DNA from: Chiridota heheva
Taxonomy: Eukaryota; Echinodermata; Holothuroidea; Apodida; Chiridotidae
DNA length: 64,000 bases
Direction: 5' to 3'
Assembly (NCBI GenBank): GCA_020152595.1
Contig: JAIGNY010000800.1
Location: 1,468,501 to 1,532,500 of the forward strand
The notes below the pieces were generated by a model. It was given only the letters and a program-made list of their open reading frames with translations. It was not told the origin of the DNA and searched no databases. The translations under genes and the position numbers were made by a program. Positions 57,470 to 64,000 of this stretch are shown one piece after another (within the stretch, counting starts at the first letter, position 1; the number at the start of each line of letters is the position of its first letter).

Positions 57470-59284
57470 AAACAATATTATATGTAAATCCTTTGTTTGT
57501 TGAATGTCTATCATAATACATTGAAGTGGTGCAGGAAATGTTGACCAAATGTTTTGTGACCAAGAGTCTTTGCCATGTCCCCAATCAATTTTTTTTCTAG
57601 CAGGAATAGACTTCCCCATAAATTTCAGTGATTAAGATTTAGGAAAGAATTTCGTAAAGATGTAGAGTTGTTTACTTGGTCAGTCATACATCACACATTA
57701 GAAACTGATCAAACTTTGATCAGCTATAACTCAAAAACTGAAAATGTTTTTTTTCTTCAAAATTCAAAAACTGATCTGTTTAGATTGTAATCCTCTTTGA
57801 ACTAGTATAGATATTGCTGCATGTCCATATACCTTTAATGAAATAAAAACCATACACACTGCCAAAACAAAGTACGTGGTACATGACTAAGAATCTGCCC
57901 CAAGCAATTTGATTTCCGCTTTGGATTGATTTTCTTTTTTCTTTTTATTTAAAGGAATATTCCCATGGATATTAATTTTTTCATATACAGTATGATCGAG
58001 ACAAATTTGAGAAACAAAAGTGATGAAAAACAACTATGTTAATATCTAATTCCGTTTAGAAGTTAGAAAATTTCAAAGTATTTTAGAATTTGGACAAAAG
58101 TGACTGATTGGCAACATCTGTGATGTCATAACAAAATGTCTTTGTATTTCTAAAAATGATTTGGATTTTTTTATCATTGTTAATGTGATGTACACCAAGA
58201 AAAAAAACAATGATTTCTTGTAAATTATATATTCCACCCTATCTCTATAATGAACCAAAAATGCTATTCAATAATGTATTAAAACAAGTGTGATTAAATT
58301 TATAAGAAATATATAAGAACTGTGCTGGAATTGCCTTGATGACATCACCAAGCTGAAGGACTTATACTGTACGAGGTGTTTTTTGGAAACATTTGCCCAC
58401 TCTTTAAATTGTTATAACTTCTAAACTGAATAAGATATTAACATACTTTTTTCACCACTTTGTTTCTACAAATGTTCTCTACCATAATGAAAAAATGAAA
58501 ATCCATGGGAATATTCCTTTGAAATTCAATAACTTCTTGTAGGAATAAGATATTAACATAGTTTTTCACCACTTTGTTGTTACAAATGTTCTCTATCATA
58601 TATAAAAAAAAATGAAAAACCATGGGAATATTTCTTTAAATATGCGTAAAGGTGAAAATGATTTATCTCGCGTCTTATAGAGATGATAGCATTTTGTATC
58701 TACCATTATACTGTATGTTATTATTTATTTAGTGAGGTTTGTGATTAGTTTAGCCCTATTGTGGCAATTTGATCAGCTTCTTTGATGAGAAATTGAGTAT
58801 TTTGTTATTCTGTATATTATGCATGTAGTTCAGTCCTTAAAAGTCTAATTACATGTAGTAATTGACCTCTCTGAATTAGTTGATTGACAGCTTTTTCAAC
58901 CAATAACTGCACATATTTCTTTATGAATGTGATTAAAGTTTTATTCCAAAATGATGTGACACAAGAATGAGTTTTAACAGCATGTTTTGATAATTTCACA
59001 TGTACACAGAAATGTTCTTGACATTTACAAAAGAAAAACAATTTTTCATAGCTAGAAAACTTGAGGTAGATCATAAAGAAATACAAAGCATTCCAACATC
59101 CTTCTGGGCTGATGACATCATAATCTGCATGTTTTGAAATCAAAATGGGACTCCCGTGGTACTATTAAGTAGTAGCATTAAAGTTTTCAATAATTACAAT
59201 AAATGTGTTAGATTGCTTCGTGAGGTATGAAACTTGGTTCAAAGATTTGTTATTTTTAATTGTATTATCTACATCAACAAAACC
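57470..59284 (+). other. ZRANB1 intron stretch, no gene seen
   Basis: AT-rich. Two similar ~120-bp segments (about 58440-58515 and 58555-58635) share TTCACCACTTTGTT..TACAAATGTTCTCTA and AACCATGGGAATATT, an imperfect direct repeat. No OTU-domain exon recognisable. Confidence 0.5.
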
Positions 59285-59862
59285 TAGCAAAACTCCTGGA
59301 ATTACTGAACCAGTAATAAACTTCACACCATCAAACCCAAAGTCGGGACCAACATCCCTCTGCATAGTCACAACCGCAGGAAAGACATCGTTGTCACCCG
59401 CATCTGCCTCAACCACTCCTCTCTTACTCACTCCCCATCTCTTTTCTGGCTCCCCTGCCTCTCTCTGCCCCACTTGCAACACCGATCTCTCCATCAAGCA
59501 TATTTTCTTAACCTGTCCCCTATGCCAGAACTCCAGATCTCTTCCTCTCCTCACTCTCCTCACTCCTCAATCTTGGACCTATTCGAAAACAATTCTTCCT
59601 CAAACATCATCAACTTCCTCCGCAAAACAACCTCTTCCATTACATATAATCTCCTCACCTCCTCCCTTTCTACACCTAACCTTACATGCCCCTTTCTTTT
59701 CACCTAAAATTTTCTTCCACATTCAGCTTTTCCCTTTTTATCTCCCTCCCTCACAAATCTTTCATCTCCTCACTATCCTAACTCTTACACCATTAACACT
59801 CTCTTGGCACATTTACCTCTGACTGTCGCGGCAGTGCGGTTAAACATCAACAAACCAAACCT
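59285..59862 (+). pseudogene. Second-family I-like LINE, C-terminus and 3' end
   Basis: A frame through about 59822 encodes a C-terminal Cys/His knuckle (LCPTCNTDLSIKHIFLTCP), comparable to the first family's CNNC..HH..C block, then Pro/Ser/Leu-rich sequence. It ends CGGTTAAACATCAACAAACC. It matches the copy at 15425-15916. 5'-truncated just upstream of the knuckle, so no RT is present. Confidence 0.75.
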
Positions 59863-60865
59863 ATCATATGCAATAAGGATTATGTCAGACTTTATGTCTC
59901 CTTTAAGTACAGCAGTTGTAAATTAAGCCTATTTGAAGTAGGAATTTGTCCTGTTATCAGCAAACAAGTTGGTACAGTGAAATCGGATCAGGAAAATTGT
60001 TATTTAAGAAAGTACTGTTCTGTGGAACAGTGGCGAAAATTTGAAATTTCGTTTTCTCTGTCCCGTTTCTGAGCTTTCAGAGGATGAATTTTTTAACCTG
60101 TTTGATGCCGACAGGTTCCAAGTTTCCATGTACGTGATAATTCAATGTATTGACAAAGCTGCGCAGTATGAATAGCACAGGTACTTCTGCGCGCTCAACT
60201 AACAATGTCACAGATAACAGTTGGCGTCACGGCCCTAATAGAAAGTGAGTGTTCGGAACTGCAAAATATCCTAATTTTCACCGTTTTAAAATAATTATTT
60301 TGGATAAATTGAGGTACAGTAGTCAAGTATTGATTGAGTGCGATGTCAAACATCCTTTTAAAGCTGCTACATGTCGTACAGTAAGTCCTTTTAAGGTCTT
60401 TGGACACTGGATAGCCACACACACACACACACACAAAATCTGTTTGTTTTTGATATTAAAAAAACTATAAATTTTGAAACAATTTTTCCTAAAAACACAA
60501 AATAATTGTTTCTTTGCTCTTTTTTGTAGAAAATTGTAAGGGAGGGACTGGCGAAAAAAAAAGTTGTTTTTTAGTATTAAATATCAAGAATATTTGTAAA
60601 ACAGAATTAAAACAATTCACTTCATTTTCAAATTGTTGATTCCTTTTATTTTGCTAAGTTTTGATATCTCACTTATGCTTTTTTGTGGGATTTGTGATTT
60701 TCTTTCCCTTGCCTGACACACTTGTTACAAATAGGCCAGAAAAACTTTCTATTCTCAAGCTCTTGTGAGCGGTGGACTTCATTTTCTCCTCGATAACAGC
60801 AACAGTGAACAGGCAAAAGTGGTTGCTACACCATTTTGTAGGGATTTGTAGGGTTTTTTGGTTCC
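59863..60865 (+). other. ZRANB1 intron stretch, no gene seen
   Basis: Contains a (CA)n microsatellite at 60417-60435 and no motif-bearing reading frame. Confidence 0.45.
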
Positions 60866-60869
60866 GATG

Positions 60870-61830
60870 TGATAGCATATTGGTGCCTATGTAGTCATGC
60901 TGGCGTGTGTATGTATGTATGTATGTATGTATGTATGTATGTATACATGTATGTATGTAAGTATGTATAATACATGTATGTATGTAAGTATGTATGTTTA
61001 TATGTATATATATATGTACGTACGTACGTATGTACGTTGGTATGTATGTATGTACGTGTGTGTCTGTAACAGAAGCTTGTAAACACGATATCTCAAGAAC
61101 CGTGTGGTGGATTTTTTGTCATACTGTACTTGGTATATGGATGTGTTGTGGTCTGTAGATGATCCCTATTGTTTTTTTGAAGTTGATGTCATGAATATTA
61201 ATTGTAGGCAGGGCTAAATGTAGAATTCTGTTAACAAGCTTGTAAACATGATATCTCAAGAACCATGCAGTGGATTTATGTCATACTTGGTATTTGGATG
61301 TATTGTGGTCTGTAGATGATCCTATTGGTTTGGGTGGTGATATCATGAATATTCAGTAGTAGGCAAGGGTAAATGTAAAATTATGTTAACAAGCTTGTAA
61401 ACAAGATATTTCGAGAACCGTGAGGTGGATGTACAGTATAAGTGGTATATGGCTGTGCTGTTGTTTGTAGATAAGTCTTGTAGATTTTGGTGGTGATGTC
61501 ATAAATTTTAATTAGTAGGTGGGGCTAAGTGTAAAATTCTGTTAACAAGCTTGTAAACCGATATCTCGAGAACAGTGAGGTCGCTTTATGTTTTACTTGA
61601 TGTATGGATGTGTTGTGGTCTGTAGATGAACCTATTGTTTTTGGTAGTGATGTCATGAATATTAATTAGTAGGCGGGCCTAGATTTAAAATTCTGTTAAC
61701 AAGTTTGTAAACACGATATCTCAAAATCATAAAGGTGGATTTATGCCATACTTGGTATATGGGTGTGTTGTTTTTGGTGCTGATTTCATAAATATTAATG
61801 AGAAGGCGAGACAAACTGTCAATTTCTCTT
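60870..61830 (+). repeat. Satellite-like tandem array, locus 2, with (GTAT)n head
   Basis: A GATGTGATAGCATATTGGTG head and a (GTAT)n/(GTAC)n tract (60905-61065) are followed by about five ~150-bp units, each with AAGCTTGTAAACACGATATC, TCAAGAACC, 'tggtctgtagatga' and 'gtgatgtcatgaatatt' strings. The order matches the array at 49085-50310. GATATC and AAGCTT sites recur once per unit. Confidence 0.82.
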
Positions 61831-62459
61831 TATGCTCTTATTTACACAAACCCATGTCAGATTTAAATCAAACTTGGTATGATGCTGTTGATAAAAGCAA
61901 GGATGGCACAGGAATGTCGAGTTGTTGACCTCATCATTATTCATGTCAGATGGAGCCAAATCCCATTTTGTATTGGTTGTTGTGATTGTGGCTTATAGCT
62001 TAAGGCAAATACCGTAACACTTAAGCAATAAAATATACACCTAATTACATGTACCAGTATGATAAATAAATGCTACAAATCCAAAGTTAGCATCGGAACC
62101 ACGTGGGATTACAAAGCGTATAGATTTTTTCAAATAAAAGATTATTTTTTTTAAACAGTGCCCCTATTTTTCGGCGGAGGAAGGCACACAAGTTACTTTT
62201 TTTGGGGGCCTTATGACTACTTCAAATTTGTTTGATATGTGTAAAGTTGGTGATGTACAGTAATGTACTGTATAACAGGAGGACAGCTCAAATTCTTGAT
62301 TGAATTATCTGTTTTTTATTTTCTGGCCATTCTCTAGCTAGGTTCTGTATGTGTGTGGGAAAGCCAGGAGTGGGGAAGGGGGGGGGGGGCACTTTTATAC
62401 TAAAGTGGTAGGTATGTGTCACCCAGAATTTCAAAATTGGACTTCAATATGAGATACTT

Positions 62460-62960
62460 TCTTGGTAATTGCAGTATGACAGTATATGATTTTGATACCT
62501 GCAGTATGAAAGTGATTTTTGATACCCGCAGTATAAAAATAAGTGATTTTTGATACCTGCAGTACGGAAGTAAGTGATTTTTTATGCCTGCAGTATATCT
62601 GCAGGGATGAAAATAAGTGATTGTTAATACCTGCAGTATATACTGCAGGTATATAAATAAGTGATTTTTGTTACCTGTAGTATGCGAAAATAAGTGATTT
62701 TTGATACCTGTAGTACAGTATATACTGCAGGTAACTGCAGTTTCAACTGCAGGTATGAAAATAAGTGATTTTTGATACCTGCAGTATATACTGCAGGTAT
62801 GAAAATAAGTGACTTTTGATAGCTGCAGTATATACTGCACGTATTAAAATAAGTGATTTTTGATACCTGCAGTACAAAATTATATGATTTGTGAGACCTG
62901 CAGCATGAAAATATGCTCTCTTTTTTTACCTGCAGTATGGGAGATTGGATTTTTGATACT
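62460..62960. repeat. ~31-bp minisatellite with CTGCAG palindromes
   Basis: Units of the type GTGATTTTTGATACCTGCAG followed by TATGAAAATAA, about 15 copies of variable spacing. Several units contain the perfect palindrome ACCTGCAGTATATACTGCAG (extended by GT), so parts of the array can form hairpins. Minus-strand frames are artefacts. Confidence 0.85.
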
Positions 62961-64000
62961 TGCACTACGAAAATTCTGAAAAAAGCAACTGCTCGGGTGG
63001 CACATGTATATATACCTCACATGTGAAATGCCCCTCCCCCCTCCCCCTCCCTTCCTCCCTCCCTTGGTTGGGAGACTTCGAATTGCCCATTCTTAATTTC
63101 AGTAATATTCAAAATGATTAAGAATGAAGTGAATATTGAAAAAGCTGTAAAGTGGTCAATTTTTACCTAATTGTTTGTTTATTACATAGTGTTGTTGCCA
63201 GGCTTGAAAAAATACAAAAAAATGTCACTCGCCTCTTATACAGATTGGCGAGTAATTTGATGAAACCAGTATTTCCACTCGCCAAGTATTTTTAACTACT
63301 CACCAACACTTTCAACTGAAATTTGAAATTTTTTGCGCAACTAGCATACCTCTGTATTGCCCTTTCTGGGCCTGACTTCATCACCGTACGTACGCAAAAA
63401 ACATAGCAAGACTTCACACGCGCACAATAAAGTAGGTGAATAAAAAACAAATTAAATCAACATGCACAAACTTACTTGGATTTTTAAACATTAATTTCAG
63501 GCCTACTGGCAGAAACAAGTAGCCCCATGGCAGAAACTTTACACTCAATGCCTGTTGCAACTCCAGCCCGTATATATACATGTACTGTACTGTATGTAAT
63601 ATACACTGGTCCGATGCAGTGGCAGCTCAGTGAATTTGTTTCTGGAATAGTTTGGAAAGTACAGTATTCTATGCATAAGGAGAGCTACGAAGCTTTGCCC
63701 ACATAAAGAAATAAGATAGCGATAGAGATAGCGAGTATAAAAGTTTCCATTTCCGTCTTGAAAGCAAAGACATTACCCAGAAGGATATAGCGTTCCCACC
63801 CATATTGACACTAATGCATTTCTTGCAAGCTACGTGAGCTAATCAGATTTATCTGTGTAGCTGGGTCACACAGTAACTTGCTGACAACAACGAGATATTG
63901 CACAATTTCCCCAGGTACGTCCGTTGCCTTCATTATCATGCCATTCACTGGATGTAAACATTGGATATGACTACACGCAGTAGGTGGTGTTTTTGGCAAT
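62961..64000 (+). other. End of window, no gene seen
   Basis: Contains C-rich (CCCTCC)n at 63030-63065 and AT-rich sequence. A minus-strand frame at 63811-63999 has no recognised motif. Presumably still within the first ZRANB1 intron. Confidence 0.4.

Noticed and set aside
59205..59822. 205-codon frame as a host gene
   Set aside because: Matches the LINE tail at 15.4-15.9 kb and ends in the family's 3' motif; only the Cys/His knuckle is meaningful.
60895..61086. Tyr/Met/Cys- and Tyr/Thr/His-repeat frames on the two strands
   Set aside because: They are the (GTAT)n/(GTAC)n microsatellite.
63811..63999. Minus-strand frame at the window edge
   Set aside because: No motif, no splice support, and it runs off the window; cannot be judged.

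Overview
The window is animal nuclear DNA. It is AT-rich, has long introns with consensus GT/AG junctions, and is dominated by transposable elements. The two host genes resemble vertebrate genes closely, and the repeats (I-, L2/CR1- and Jockey/CR1-like LINEs, tRNA-derived SINEs, hAT, piggyBac and Tc1 remnants, many minisatellites) fit an invertebrate, perhaps a marine deuterostome such as an echinoderm. The species cannot be fixed from the sequence alone.

Region 1 (1-17535, + strand) is the 3' half of a TTF2-type gene (transcription termination factor 2, a SNF2-family ATPase). Ten exons join in one consistent reading frame of about 541 codons, running from SNF2 motif Ia to the stop codon. The start of the gene, including the Walker A motif, lies upstream of the window. 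Its introns hold a 17-bp minisatellite that is open in all three minus-strand frames, a 22-bp minisatellite, foldback elements, LINE and SINE fragments, and several copies of a roughly 0.65-kb element whose ends read TTAAAGGATTAGTTC.

Region 2 (17536-50640) is about 33 kb between host genes and is almost entirely mobile DNA. It holds a three-exon piggyBac-type transposase gene on the minus strand with one frameshift. Inside one of that gene's introns sits a 2.3-kb segment bracketed by two matching foldback repeats, carrying a broken Tc1/mariner-type transposase and a broken Rep-like (HUH-type) gene. Further on are an I-clade LINE inserted into another LINE with a perfect 9-bp target duplication, a second probable LINE-in-LINE nest, and a 1.2-kb hAT element.

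Region 3 (50642-64000, + strand) begins with the first coding exon of a ZRANB1/Trabid-type deubiquitinase (three NZF zinc fingers plus the AnkUBD region). The remaining 12 kb appears to be its first intron, because no OTU-domain exon is recognisable. This intron contains a 177-bp tandem duplication, 18-bp and 24-bp minisatellites, a long dispersed repeat interrupted by two hAT elements with target duplications, a second-family LINE tail, a satellite-like tandem array also present upstream of the gene, and a CTGCAG-rich array.

Functionally, only TTF2 (release of RNA polymerase and transcripts from DNA) and ZRANB1 (cleavage of K29/K33/K63-linked ubiquitin chains) look like working host genes. 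No operon-like relation exists between them; they are neighbours on the same strand. The most unusual content is the Rep-like remnant, and the three hAT insertions that can be dated and delimited against uninterrupted copies of the repeat they entered.
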